64,000 nucleotides of DNA from Anthracocystis setariae (GCA_928724745.1 CAKMXJ010000004.1:558001-622000), one strand, 5' to 3'; positions 40,065-50,611 are shown, numbered from the stretch's first letter. Program-made: numbers and translations. The notes: generated by a model from the letters alone, not told the origin.

Positions 40065-40514
40065 CTAGATATCGACATATCCGCTGGGTCCATCTCCACC
40101 TGTGCCGTATCCTTGGCCCGTTGCATCGTATGGATCCTGTCTCCCAAATCCACCCACATCCACTGTCCCCGCTCCACTCATCTGCACCTCCGTTCTCCAC
40201 GCTCCCTTGAGCGTACCTATTTGTGCGATCAACTTTTGACATCCCTGTTTGAGTGCATCCATCGGTGTTATGGAGCCGTCCGTTTGGATCTTTACAAACA
40301 CTTTGGGTTCCAGTGGGTGTGGCACTTTATATCCGCAAAACAGCACAGCGTTGTTGGCGAGCACGGCATGGCGAAGCATGTTGCCCAGAGTATGGTCTTC
40401 CTTGTTGAACCAGAATGTGGCAGCATTGGGGATCTTGGTGTCTTCAACAATCTCTACTCGCTTCTCGTCCGGACCGAGAATGAAGAGGTCGAATCGATTG
40501 GGAGCGTTCGTCAT
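40065..40514 (-). CDS. RPB11: RNA polymerase II subunit Rpb11
   Basis: Rpb11 dimerises with Rpb3 in the assembly platform of RNA polymerase II. The 149-residue protein carries the family core: NRFDLFILGPDEKRVEI, DTKIPNAATFWFNKEDHTLG, NMLRHAVLANNAVLFCGYKV, PHPLEPKVFVKIQTDG and the C-terminal helix LIAQIGTLKGAW. Usual length is about 115-120 residues. Here some 30 Gly/Asp-rich residues are added at the end (QDPYDATGQGYGTGGDG). The ATG at 40512-40514 fits the conserved start. It is intronless within the coding part. Confidence 0.96.
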   Translation of the reverse strand: MTNAPNRFDLFILGPDEKRVEIVEDTKIPNAATFWFNKEDHTLGNMLRHAVLANNAVLFCGYKVPHPLEPKVFVKIQTDGSITPMDALKQGCQKLIAQIGTLKGAWRTEVQMSGAGTVDVGGFGRQDPYDATGQGYGTGGDGPSGYVDI

Positions 40515-41532
40515 CGTGAATCAAATCTAAACACAGAAAATCGAGGACAAGTCAGCGTTCCTGTCGTTGCGCGAAACATTACGACCAAAAGAAGGCTCAG
40601 GTCAAGAGGTATGCCTACACGTGGTTGGGCTCATCTACCGTTGTAGTCTAGGAATCAGTGGAAGACTCCCGACCCTCTCGACACACTTGTCAGCGTTTGA
40701 GAGGTGTCGATGGAGCATCCTCAAACAGTGTGAATATGATGTAATCCTCGCCGCAAACCACGCACATCTGCAGCGTCCCCTTTTCTTGCTGCTCGGTCGT
40801 TACCTCTTTGGAGAGGAGTATGCATTACTTACCTCGTGACGAAGGGAAGAGCGTGTCCGGGTAGAGGTGTTCAACACCAACCTTGAAGTCCAGTGTGGGG
40901 AGTTGTGAGGCAGTGGACGACACCGAAAGGTGTGCGGAAGAAGGAAGAAGAGCGGAAGCAAGGAGCGTGAGATGGCTTGTGTCGCTTTTGACCTGGACGG
41001 AAAAGAAAAGTTTGTCGAGGCGAAAGGATGATGCAGAAGGAAATGAAGAACCTCGTCTCTCTGATTGGATGATGGCAGTTGCAAAATGCGATCGACCTCA
41101 ACAGCCGCTCAATCACAAAATGGCCTTTCTTTCTTCCTCCTCACGCGTCTTCTCGCACGGCTCAGTCAACAAGATCCCAACCTAACAAGACGTGAGGAAA
41201 ATCAACTCGTGCCGGTAAAGACGGGTCCGAGTCCGGTTGTGGCAAATCAGAGGCAAGCGAGTCGACCGCCGCCATTCCGTTGAAAGCGCGAGTTCTCCAC
41301 ACTTGACGTTGTGCACCGTCCTCGATGTCTTTCCTTCTCCACCTCGACTCAGCTCCTCAAGCCATCCGCATCAAAAGAAGTTGTCGAACCTGATCCCACT
41401 CTCTTCAAAAGGACCCCGGTAGTCATTCAGAGCCTCTTGTCATCGTTCAAGCTCTCTCAAGGAGCTCATCTCAACACGCAGTCGCAGAGACATCTAAGCC
41501 CTGGAATTCCCGGTGAGGACGATAATCTCAAG
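40515..41532. other. Divergent spacer RPB11/PEX14, 1.0 kb
   Basis: It holds both promoters. The PEX14 frame is open upstream from about 41311 but has no ATG there before 41533. Introns in the leaders are possible. I see no gene. Confidence 0.55.
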
Positions 41533-42594
41533 ATGTCGGATCCATCCACATCAGCAGTGGGCGCACACCAGTCGCAAGTAGCCGCTGGTCCTGTTCGCCC
41601 GGACATGGTTGCAAGCGCTGTCAGCTTCCTCTCTGATCCCAAGGTCCAATCCTCTTCCATGTCGCAGCGAGTGAGCTTCCTCGAATCCAAAGGTCTCCGT
41701 CCGAACGAGATTGACGAAGCCATCCGCCAAGCAGGTCAAGCCCAAGCCGGTGCATCTTCTGGATATGCTTCATATGCGGCGGGACCGCCTGCACCGTACT
41801 ACGGTGGTGCGCCCTACGCTGGCCCGTATCCTCCCGCGCAAGCGCAGCAGCAAGGCCGCGACTGGCGTGATTGGTTCATCATGGCTGTTGTTTCTGGAAC
41901 CATCGGCTACGGTGTCATTTCTCTCGCCAAAAAGTACCTCATGCCTCATCTGCAGCCGCCGAATGCCAACGTGCTCGAGGCTGACCTGGACTCGTTGACG
42001 GCAAAGTACGATGAGGTGGCGGCACAGTTGCAAGCGCTCGATGCGCAGACACTCGCAGTCAAGCAAGGTTTGGACGAACAGAAAGCAGAAGTGGAAAAGA
42101 GCATCAAGGAGGTTGAGGATTGCGTCAAGAGTGTGCGCGAAAACGAGAAGAGGAGGGACGGTGAACTCGACCGGATCAAGGACGATGTCGAGGGAATCCG
42201 CAAGGAGCTCAACAGCTTGTTCGAAAAGTCGAAACAAGCTCAAACGAATTCGTTGAGCGAGCTCCAGTCCGAATTGAAGTCACTCAAGTCGCTTTTGGTC
42301 TCGAGAGGCACCGTCGGAGGCCAGAATGCAGCAGCGCCAGCTCCTCGTCCCTATGGAGTTGGGTACGGTGCGGCAAACTACGGCACCCCGACGATCGGTA
42401 CGCCCACAGGAGACGTCACTCCTCCGCAGCTTCCTAAGCCTTCCATTCCTGCGTGGCAACTCGCAGGAGCTGGATCGAGCACGCCTATCAAGGTGACGGA
42501 ACCAGAGCCAAGCAAGTCTGTCGAGCCAAAGATTACGGACCCGGCTGAAGAGATGACCAAGAGCGAAGGAAAAGCCAAGGAGGCAAGCGAATGA
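41533..42594 (+). CDS. PEX14: Peroxisomal docking protein Pex14
   Basis: Pex14 docks the cargo receptor Pex5 at the peroxisomal membrane. The 353-residue protein has the N-terminal Pex5-binding helices at about residues 20-65 (VRPDMVASAVSFLSDPKVQS, MSQRVSFLESKGLRPNEI). A Tyr/Pro/Gly-rich linker follows. The membrane segment at about 115-135 reads FIMAVVSGTIGYGVISLAKK. A coiled coil spans about 150-250 and the disordered C-terminus has PQLPKPSIPAW. The ATG at 41533 (aagATGT) fits the family N-terminus. It is intronless in the coding part. Confidence 0.93.
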   Translation: MSDPSTSAVGAHQSQVAAGPVRPDMVASAVSFLSDPKVQSSSMSQRVSFLESKGLRPNEIDEAIRQAGQAQAGASSGYASYAAGPPAPYYGGAPYAGPYPPAQAQQQGRDWRDWFIMAVVSGTIGYGVISLAKKYLMPHLQPPNANVLEADLDSLTAKYDEVAAQLQALDAQTLAVKQGLDEQKAEVEKSIKEVEDCVKSVRENEKRRDGELDRIKDDVEGIRKELNSLFEKSKQAQTNSLSELQSELKSLKSLLVSRGTVGGQNAAAPAPRPYGVGYGAANYGTPTIGTPTGDVTPPQLPKPSIPAWQLAGAGSSTPIKVTEPEPSKSVEPKITDPAEEMTKSEGKAKEASE

Positions 42595-43748
42595 TCGGTC
42601 ATATAGCAAGCAATGTAAGATTTTTCCCCTCGATACTGGGTTTCATATGAGCCTCAAGAGAGTCGTAGAGGTCCGACATCCTGATCCTGATCTGTGAAGC
42701 TATGGGCCTTCTCTCCGCAAAGTGAACTGATTAATCTCATGAGAAATGTTGGGACACGAATGCTCGCTTGGGCCTGAGAGTAGTCTTCGGATGGATTCCG
42801 ATGAAGTGTATCGTGCCGGGCGTGTCGCGGGAGACCCGATCGGTGGGAGCTGATACGCCTCGACAGCCGCGGTCTGAGCACATTCTTTCTGACAAGGGCC
42901 GACACTCGTGGCGGCAAAGCATTTCATTACACAGCAATGCAATGCAATGCAGCGCAACGCAACGCAACATACTGCAACACACGTTCGGCCAGCGGTACTA
43001 TACACATAAGGAGACGCGGGGAGGAGAGAGCACACGAGTCTGTTTGGCGCGGCAAATCACAATCACGGCCATGAGAAAGCAAGCAGCAGTCAGCGGACGG
43101 AAAAAGGGGTCCGATCAAAATTTGGTAGACAAGTGACCGAGCCGGCAGCACCACGGGAGTCGTGTCGTGCGTGGTCGGAATTCGATCGGTCGCGTGGAGA
43201 ATTGGCATCACACAGCCTAACTACTGTTCTGGGGAAGGCGAGCGACTTTCTTGCTCCAATTTTTGGGCTTCTTCTTCTGATCCCCAAAGTGGCCTGACGA
43301 ACTGCATACAGGTCTGGTGCTGTGCTGTGCAGTGCAGTGCAGTAATACTGAACGGAACTGTACTCCTGTGGACGTGGCCCACTGCGTCTCGCTTAGATCA
43401 AAAAAAGGGTGCAGTTGTCAGTTTGTTGCGCACATCGGTCAATTTGAGCGGGGAACAGTCCTGGTTCCTGTCGTGGACCGATGCAGGCCAGCACAATGGG
43501 CAGCGTGTCTTTGTCTCTACTGTAGCAAGTCGGCTTCATACTGTACGAGATCAAGCCCCTTTTGATGCACTTCTCTTGATTCAAGTGTACATCAGCATTG
43601 TCGGCTTCATCTGCGCCGGGCAGCGTAAGCTTTAACTTGCATTTGTGGGGTGATTCCCATTTCGACATCCCACGACCATCTATCGTTCTTACGAAGCGGA
43701 ACATCGGTAGATCCTTCCGCTCCACCACCATCACATCAGCTCGTCAGG
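42595..43748. other. Spacer PEX14/BAR gene, 1.15 kb
   Basis: It carries a GCAAT/GCAAC pentanucleotide repeat (42934-42968) and a CTGTGC/GTGCAG motif cluster (43320-43350). I see no gene. Confidence 0.6.
42934..42968. repeat. GCAAT/GCAAC pentanucleotide repeat
   Basis: Seven imperfect pentamers: three GCAAT, one GCAGC, three GCAAC. Read directly. Confidence 0.8.
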
Positions 43749-45803
43749 ATGGTGCCAGGCTTGGAGATCCGAATGCCTTCGCTACCAAGCGCCAAGTCCA
43801 TGAAACCATCAATGCCTTCCATGCCTTCCATGCCGTCGTTACCTACGGCTAAGCTGACGATGCCCAAGCGACCACAGTTCGGCAAGATCCGCTCGTGGTC
43901 CGCAGGCGTGGGCTCCAAACTCTCCTCGAGCAGCAACGCCGACAAGCAGGAGATCGCCTCCGAAATCGAACAGCGCAAGAAAGGCATCGAGGCGCTCTAC
44001 AACTCCACCGAAGCCTACTGGTCTTACATCGGTAAGAAGAAGGTCGTTCCTTTCGACGTGTCGTCCTTGCCCGTTGACGATACGGCCTCAACGACCAGTA
44101 ATAGCGTCTCTGCCAAGCCCGAAAAGAAGATGCTTGCCGTCGAAGCGTTGGGCTTGGCAATGACAAGTCTCAGCTCCACATATCCCGAAGAGTCGGCGTA
44201 CGGAGCTACTCTCGGCCTGCTCGGCGAAGCCCACATCAAACTCGGCCACTTGCAAGGCATTTTCACCAAAGACACCTCTCACATCTTCCTCGCCCGTATC
44301 GCTCGCTCAAAGGCCGCTCTCGACGCATTCCAAGCTTCCCTCAAAAAGCTCGATTCCGCCACAGCTCGTCTCGAATCTGCACAAAGCAAGGTTCAGAAGA
44401 GCAAGAAAGAGAAGCGCGAGCTCGAAGAGGAACTCCGTCTAGCCAAAGCCGCCTACGATGAAGCCGTTACGGACTTCGAGGCACGTGGCGAAGCCATCCA
44501 AGAAGCCGAGTATGACGACTGGCAATGCCTCACGACCTACATGCAAGCTCAGCTCGATTACGTGGGTCAAGCACAGGCTGTACTCGATCAGGTCAAGTCG
44601 ATGTGGGGTGCCGCGCCGGCTGAGCCGCCCTCTGGATCTTCTTCCCCAGCCAGCACTCGTCCACGCTCCATGACTGGGCCGAACACCAAGCTCCGCCCTT
44701 CCATCTCCCGCCGCTCGTCCGCCAAGGATGCCGGCGAGGTGGTCACCTCTCCGAACAGCAGGTTTGGCTCGCGCTCTTCCCTCAGTCTCTCTGACAGGCC
44801 CAAGTCGGCGAATGATGAGACCAAGAAAGAGGCCAAGGAGAAGAAGAATCGCCTTCGCATGCCGACTTTCGGCGGCGCCGGAGATACGGTAGCCTCTGTG
44901 GCTTCCGGCATTGGCTCATTTGGTCGCAACAGAAGCTCATCGCTGTTCGGGAAGAGCGAAGCAAGTGGCGAGACAAGCCCAGACAAGGATAAGGAGAGCG
45001 GATCGAGCAAGTGGAGCTTCATGTCTCGTTCTAAGAAGGAGCAGGGCTTCGTGACCATGGACGAATCCGAGAAGGCACACGGCTTCACTGACAATGACAG
45101 ACTCACACAACGCAGCAGTCGTCCACCAGCGCTCCCCACACGCAACCATGTCCATGCATCCGTGTCGCCGGCAGACGTTCATTTGGGCGATCATGACGAG
45201 CCGGCCAACGGACACCGTGGTACTTCGCCCAACTTCCGCTTCTCGCTCGCCTCCACTTCATCCTCGCCTTCGTCCTCCGATGACGAGGATGCGGACGAGC
45301 ACGACTCTCATAGGGGCCATTCGCCCTTCTCTCCGTCCCAAAGCAATAACGAGTTCCTGGATACGGGATCTCGTCGTCGCTCAGCGCACGATACGATTCA
45401 CGAGCGAGGCGAGTCGCAACTCTCCTCCGATCTGCACGACGAACACTTCCCATCGTCCCACCAGCCACTTGATCTACACCACACAGGCATATCGGCATAC
45501 TCGGACAACAACGACCCCTTCAACTCCTCCGCCATGTCGCCGCAAGCCACCGGTGGGCGCTTCACCGAGTCCGAGGTCGAGACGGACGAAGAGGAGGAGA
45601 GGACTGGTCTCACGAGTGGCGATCTTAGGGGAAGTAGTGCCAGTATGGCCAATGCGTGGAAGGCGAGCTTCAAGAGCGCTGGAGGAGGTGGTGTAAGTCC
45701 CAGAGGTCCTCCACCACCGATCCCTTCGAGTTCGACCTTTTTGAAGAACAAGAAACTCGCGCCTCCCCCACCGCCGCCTCTGAGGACTCGGAACAGCGAT
45801 TGA
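43749..45803 (+). CDS. BAR-domain protein, Gvp36-like
   Basis: This 684-residue protein has an N-terminal BAR domain that should bind and bend membranes. It opens with Met/Pro/Ser repeats (SMPSMPSMPSLP), then FGKIRSWSAGVGSKLSSSS. The BAR helices at about 70-290 include EIEQRKKGIEALYNSTEAYW, AYGATLGLLGEAHIKLG and a long Lys/Glu-rich coiled coil (SKVQKSKKEKRELEEELRLA). The C-terminal 390 residues are Ser/Arg/Asp-rich and disordered, with likely phosphorylation sites. The tail ends in proline runs before LRTRNSD, resembling SH3 ligands. The open frame upstream starts with GTG, so I use the ATG at 43749. A role in vesicle traffic or the actin cortex is inferred from the family. Confidence 0.85.
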   Translation: MVPGLEIRMPSLPSAKSMKPSMPSMPSMPSLPTAKLTMPKRPQFGKIRSWSAGVGSKLSSSSNADKQEIASEIEQRKKGIEALYNSTEAYWSYIGKKKVVPFDVSSLPVDDTASTTSNSVSAKPEKKMLAVEALGLAMTSLSSTYPEESAYGATLGLLGEAHIKLGHLQGIFTKDTSHIFLARIARSKAALDAFQASLKKLDSATARLESAQSKVQKSKKEKRELEEELRLAKAAYDEAVTDFEARGEAIQEAEYDDWQCLTTYMQAQLDYVGQAQAVLDQVKSMWGAAPAEPPSGSSSPASTRPRSMTGPNTKLRPSISRRSSAKDAGEVVTSPNSRFGSRSSLSLSDRPKSANDETKKEAKEKKNRLRMPTFGGAGDTVASVASGIGSFGRNRSSSLFGKSEASGETSPDKDKESGSSKWSFMSRSKKEQGFVTMDESEKAHGFTDNDRLTQRSSRPPALPTRNHVHASVSPADVHLGDHDEPANGHRGTSPNFRFSLASTSSSPSSSDDEDADEHDSHRGHSPFSPSQSNNEFLDTGSRRRSAHDTIHERGESQLSSDLHDEHFPSSHQPLDLHHTGISAYSDNNDPFNSSAMSPQATGGRFTESEVETDEEEERTGLTSGDLRGSSASMANAWKASFKSAGGGGVSPRGPPPPIPSSSTFLKNKKLAPPPPPPLRTRNSD

Positions 45804-45929
45804 TCAGACTTAGGTTAGGCTTGTCGGTAGTATGCAGTATTTGTGCTCCTTCTATTTGTAACGGTTCAGGACAGTTGTGATCGCATGCATTTCGTCGATA
45901 TTGTGCGCTTTCCTGTGTCTGCGCGATGT

Positions 45930-48791
45930 TCAACTTTGAGGAGCAAGTGGCAGTCGTCCACGGACCAGGTTGGCACGTCGGACGGCTTCCAAGCATTTGC
46001 CCACGCCGTCTAGGTCGCTCAGCAGAGTCACGTGTCTGTGGGCGCTTTCGACGATTCCTTCTCCGTCCAAACGCATTTGGTAGCGGTCCATCTTGGTTCG
46101 ACCCTTACTTGGCGTTTTTCGACGGCTTGGGAAGGGTGGACCTTTGCCCCACAAGTCGGCGGGGAGGGATTCAGTTTCGGAACGCTTCACCAGCAACGAT
46201 GCCCACTTGCCCGGGATCGATGTGGCTGAACGACGCGTGATCACGCCATCCCCGGCACCGTAGGTCATTTTGGAATAGTCGCCAGCCCGGACATCGTCCT
46301 TCCAAGCGGTTGCGTCTTGCACACCGACCAGAGCCCCGCGGACGCAAGGAGTCCGACCCGAGGTCAGGATCATCAGCGGAGGGTAGGCGCCAGCGCTGGC
46401 GAGGGAGGGAGAAAAGCCGGTTTCGATCTCGTGCCAGAATCGTCGGACTTCGGAGAGCGTTCGTTCCAGGTACAGCCAGGATTGCGTCGAGTAATCCAGT
46501 TGGTCGAATGGTTGGGCGTGCGAGGGGGGTGCGTTTCGCGTCGCTCCTTGCCGATTCTCGGGTTGAAGTTGAGCTTGCTCTGCAGGAGAGGGTTCGAATT
46601 CAGCTTGAGCGGCGGCAGAAGTGTTGTCCGTGAGTCCTTCCATAAGGCCCATTGTAAGCCCGTTTGGTTTCACTCCATCCTCTCCCTGTGGTGAAGCCAC
46701 GTCAACTTTCGCTGATGTGATGTGCGCGGCTTGAGTAGCTTCTTCCAGCCCATCTGCAGCAGCCGTAGTCTCAACTGTTGTCTCGGCATGAGACTTCTTA
46801 CGCATGACAGCGAGGATCTCTTGTCTCCTACCAGCCTCCAAACAGGGACTCAGGCCGAGGTCATTCCACACGTCCGGATCGAGGAAGTCGACATCCCTAA
46901 ACCTAGCCTTCTTGATCTCCTCGGATAGATCTTCCTCATCCTGCTCAGGCTCGCCCACGGCCACTTCGAAGCACCTTTTGTCTGTCGGAAGCAAATAGAA
47001 GCTGGATCTGAAGCTGAACGTCGCTCGAGGCGAGCAGATGGTGTCGTTAAATAGAGCTGAATCGCCAAATCGAAAGGGACCAAGGATGTTGGGTGTGCCG
47101 CAGAACGGTGTCGATCCGAAGACCAACCCTTCAAAGATTCGTGGGTTTTTGCATGTCGCAAGCGCGTGGAGAGCTACAAGTCCGCCCATGGAATGCGCCA
47201 CAACCTTGGCCCCTCTCTTCGTCTTGTCGTCGCCTTCTGAAGATGCCTCGTACAGCTCCTCTAAGAACGAGACGAGTTTCTTCGAGGATCGAGCAAGGGA
47301 TAAGCGCCAATCGTAGCCCCAGGAATACACTTTGGCATGCTTCCTTCCTGCAATTCTGTCTTCCAGCCTCTTTCCCATATCCACCAACATGCCAATATGC
47401 GTACACATTTCGTCCGAGTAGACCAGATCTTCCGAATTCTCCTCGGCCTCCTCCGATAGACCAAGCTCGAGAGTCGGCCGACGGAGCCCGACGCCCACTT
47501 TGATAGGAATCCACATCATGGTCCCCGCCTCCGCATCCCTGAGTACGCTTCCTCTGTATCCGCCTAGCAATACCACGTTTCCTGAGAGATTTTTGAAGTA
47601 GTCTGGTGATCCAGGATCCTTCCTGACTGAAGGGATGGCTTCTGCCTCTAGGAGATTGATTTTGGGTACGGGAGACGGGGAAAAAGGGGAGAGGAAATCG
47701 AAGGAGGGAAGAAAGCCCCAGACGCTGTGCATGGTGTCTTTCCACTTCGAGGAAGACGGAGGTGGAAGGAGTTCAGTTGAAGTCATGTCCTCTTGCGTGC
47801 CCCGACGGGAAACAACGGCATCGACCTGGGCAGCGTCTTCGAGCGAAAGTCCGTAGTTGAACCCGGATCGTTGTGCTGCCAGATCTTCAGTTCCTCCATC
47901 GAAAAGGGGAGCCAGGTTGGGTCGTTCAGGCACTCCTCTTGGATGTTCTGTCGTGTGCTCCGATGATTGGACGTTAGCACTGACGCTTTTGCGCCTGCTC
48001 TTTGTGAGAAACTTTGAAGCGCTTGCAAAGGGTTTCTTCATGGTTGACACGATTCCGGTCGATTCTTCAATCTCCGCTTCATTGCTCGACAAAGCGCCCT
48101 TGTCGGTTGATCGACGCTTGGCCTCGAAATCGAGAAGGGATCCCGACGTAGGGAGAAGCCCGCGATAGTTGGAGGACGAGCCGAAATGGGTGTCGTAGAA
48201 TGCTTGCTTGGCGGTCGGGTTGCGATGTGCAGGATGGATGTACCTCGCTGAAGGGTCTTGGCGGGAAGGCTTCCATGGATAGGCTTCGGGATAGATGAGA
48301 TCGTCTGGATGATGGGACGATGGACGAAGCGAAGCGCCTTGATTGACAGCGGGCTCGCGGTCAGGATCACGGAGGTGATCCTCGTCAGACGACGTGGAGC
48401 TTCGAGGATGGTCATCGCCGGAGGATGGCGAGTCAGAGGAAGTAATGTCTGCAGCTCTAGGTTTGAGCGAGATTCTCTTTTGTTTTGGTGAGACTGGTGC
48501 CGAGAGCGCCCCCCGCTCTTCAGACAGCCCTGCAGCATGGCTGACTTCGTCACTCCGGGTGTTGGCTGCGTCCGCAGTGTTCGGCGTTGCTCCGACGGAT
48601 GGAGAAGCTTCGACACTGCTGCTAGCCGGAGCGAAAGGTAGTTCGTACTTCCATCCGCGCTTATTTTCAGGGATGAATCTTCCATTGGCCAGCTTCTGCT
48701 CCGCTTCCTGTTTAGATGCTGTCGCTGCATCCTTCCAGATCAGCGGTAAAAGCGAATTGCGCTTCTTGCTCGCTTCCGCTGCGCTCGACAT
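45930..48791 (-). CDS. LCAT/PDAT-like alpha/beta hydrolase (lipid acyltransferase or lipase)
   Basis: This 953-residue protein has a catalytic half at about 400-950. The nucleophile motif is AHS(534)MGG, with Ala in place of the first Gly of GxSxG as in LCAT and PDAT. The pre-nucleophile part reads VLLGGYRGSVLRD and YSWGYDWRLSLARS. The likely Asp is in GAGDGVI and the His in AHRHVTLLSD, completing the triad. The N-terminal 400 residues are Ser/Asp/Arg-rich and disordered, unlike LCAT. No N-terminal signal or membrane anchor is visible, which argues for a cytosolic or lipid-droplet enzyme. The first in-frame ATG is at 48791; the frame upstream starts with TTG. The substrate cannot be told from the sequence. 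Confidence 0.82.
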   Translation of the reverse strand: MSSAAEASKKRNSLLPLIWKDAATASKQEAEQKLANGRFIPENKRGWKYELPFAPASSSVEASPSVGATPNTADAANTRSDEVSHAAGLSEERGALSAPVSPKQKRISLKPRAADITSSDSPSSGDDHPRSSTSSDEDHLRDPDREPAVNQGASLRPSSHHPDDLIYPEAYPWKPSRQDPSARYIHPAHRNPTAKQAFYDTHFGSSSNYRGLLPTSGSLLDFEAKRRSTDKGALSSNEAEIEESTGIVSTMKKPFASASKFLTKSRRKSVSANVQSSEHTTEHPRGVPERPNLAPLFDGGTEDLAAQRSGFNYGLSLEDAAQVDAVVSRRGTQEDMTSTELLPPPSSSKWKDTMHSVWGFLPSFDFLSPFSPSPVPKINLLEAEAIPSVRKDPGSPDYFKNLSGNVVLLGGYRGSVLRDAEAGTMMWIPIKVGVGLRRPTLELGLSEEAEENSEDLVYSDEMCTHIGMLVDMGKRLEDRIAGRKHAKVYSWGYDWRLSLARSSKKLVSFLEELYEASSEGDDKTKRGAKVVAHSMGGLVALHALATCKNPRIFEGLVFGSTPFCGTPNILGPFRFGDSALFNDTICSPRATFSFRSSFYLLPTDKRCFEVAVGEPEQDEEDLSEEIKKARFRDVDFLDPDVWNDLGLSPCLEAGRRQEILAVMRKKSHAETTVETTAAADGLEEATQAAHITSAKVDVASPQGEDGVKPNGLTMGLMEGLTDNTSAAAQAEFEPSPAEQAQLQPENRQGATRNAPPSHAQPFDQLDYSTQSWLYLERTLSEVRRFWHEIETGFSPSLASAGAYPPLMILTSGRTPCVRGALVGVQDATAWKDDVRAGDYSKMTYGAGDGVITRRSATSIPGKWASLLVKRSETESLPADLWGKGPPFPSRRKTPSKGRTKMDRYQMRLDGEGIVESAHRHVTLLSDLDGVGKCLEAVRRANLVRGRLPLAPQS

Positions 48792-49909
48792 TGCGGGGAT
48801 CAGGGTTGGCGCACTCTGTCCGTTGATCAAAATGCAACGGCAACGATGGATGATGGATGCTGAGAGGAAAGACCGGATTCTGTCGAGGTACTCTTATCCA
48901 AGAACCCTGCGGCGCGGACTCGCGGCAGTCCCGATTCAGTCCTAGAGGCTCTTGGTGCACAGCCAAAGTTGTCGGGACGGATGATCCGATCTGACGCATT
49001 GGACCCTGTCCACCTTTTTGAGGTGGTGACACGCTGACATTTAATAGCTAAAGTGTTTCCGCGGAGTTGCACTGCCGAACCCTTCTCTGGCGTTTCATGC
49101 AGCCATGTCCTGCAAGCATGAGGCTTCGTTTGATCTGCGTCCTATGAACTCCGTTGTGCTGTGCTTGGAAGGAGGAAGCGTCGAAGCTTCATCCGAGAAC
49201 AACAAGTTCACGATTCTATACTGTCATGGCACTGAAAGTCAGCAAGGCAGCGTCATGCAGCTCTCTTGCATCGATGTCATGCCTCCACTCTGGTCCTATG
49301 GCCACGCCCTTGAAAAAAGCCAGAACAGTTTAACAAATAATGAGAATAAAGAAGTTGTTGAGAATAAAAAAAAAGTGCAAGATAATTGCACGTTAATCAA
49401 GGTCGAGAAAAGAATCTGTTGTATGCCAACTACGCGCAGAATCGACTCGTCTTTTCATCTTTTAGCAACCATGTCAAGCTCCAAAGCAGATAGTCAACTA
49501 TGTAACCTATGCAAAGAGGTGTTGGTATACACATTGTTTTAATGAAGGGGATTGTGTTGTACAAGAACTGATTTACAAACGGATACGGATGAGGGCGCCG
49601 TGGTCGAACGTGCCAAGTAGCATGCTAGGGAAAAAGGGTCAAGTGAAGAAGGAATTGCACCTCGTTTCGACAGCGAGGCGCACGTATCGTGACGATTCTC
49701 GGAGGCCGAGCGTTGCTAGATTGATGACCTTGTGGAGGCACCATCCTCGCAGATGTGCTCTCCAACCGGGCGCGGGCGGTACGGAACTGGCGTGTTCTTC
49801 TCAGGCTACGCAATTGCCGAACACAAGTCCTTTCGTCTAGGCCAGTCTCTTGATATAGCTGCGATTCAGCAACGATAAGTTGTGAGCCTGGAAGACCGTC
49901 GGATTTACA
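48792..49909. other. Spacer, 1.1 kb
   Basis: It holds the promoter of the LCAT-like gene and the 3' flank of the DUF1748 gene. A 145-codon frame at 49105-49542 has no domain and poor codon character, so I do not call it. Confidence 0.55.
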
Positions 49910-50161
49910 TTAGGCAGCCAGCTTGCCCTGCAACCTGTCGGCCAGATCCTTTTGGAACAAGCTGGAAGCTCTTGCAGCAGCAACACTGCTATCGAAAACG
50001 AATTCACCGAAACCTAGGTACTTCTCGAGCAAACCCTTTGTTGTAGGCTCCGTGATTCGGTCGATGTCAGGTCGAAGTCCAGTCTGCCTCTTGATACCAG
50101 CAAGAACTGTAGAGATGAGCAAAGCGTCGCCTGCGTAGTGGAAGAGTCGACCTAGAACCAT
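49910..50161 (-). CDS. Small DUF1748 protein
   Basis: This is an 83-residue protein of the fungal DUF1748 family. The conserved start MVLGRLFHYAGDALLISTVL is followed by AGIKRQTGLRPDI and KYLGFGEFVFDSSV. One hydrophobic segment is near the N-terminus. Yeast relatives are small mitochondrial proteins of unclear role. The frame is open upstream to 50323, but the family start is the ATG at 50161. The gene is short enough to be missed by length filters. Confidence 0.85.
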   Translation of the reverse strand: MVLGRLFHYAGDALLISTVLAGIKRQTGLRPDIDRITEPTTKGLLEKYLGFGEFVFDSSVAAARASSLFQKDLADRLQGKLAA

Positions 50162-50611
50162 GTTGCTGATTGTGTAGCGATGTATAAGAATTTGATGGAC
50201 GGCACGAAGATGATATGGAGTGCAGGATTCGAATGCCTCTTGTCCAGCCACATGTAACGCGCGCCCCTTCACCGCTGTGAAGAAGTTGGTCCGTGTGAGA
50301 CGCGAGTTGAAATTTGATGACACCCATGTCGATTCAAGCGATCAAACAGTTTATTTCTTTTTGGATGCAACGTCCTCGATCTCCAAAGGACTGACGGCAC
50401 AGCTAGCTCGGGTTGGTTGCCCAAAAATTCTAGAGTTGTCTGTGACGCGATATCAACACCATCCTTGCAACACTTTGAAATCGACATCTACATCGTATCC
50501 ACGGTGCTAATCGTTGCTTTGCCAGTCGAGGATCCTTGACGCCAGCTTCGTGGACTAAACTTCTCGCTCACAACCTTTGGAACTATAGAGCTGTTCCTAC
50601 ATAACGAAAAT
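50162..50611. other. Divergent spacer DUF1748/NUP54
   Basis: This 450-bp spacer should hold both promoters. I see no gene or strong repeat. Confidence 0.55.

Noticed and set aside
49105..49542. 145-codon frame on the plus strand
   Set aside because: It has no recognisable domain and atypical composition. It lies in the spacer between two minus-strand genes.
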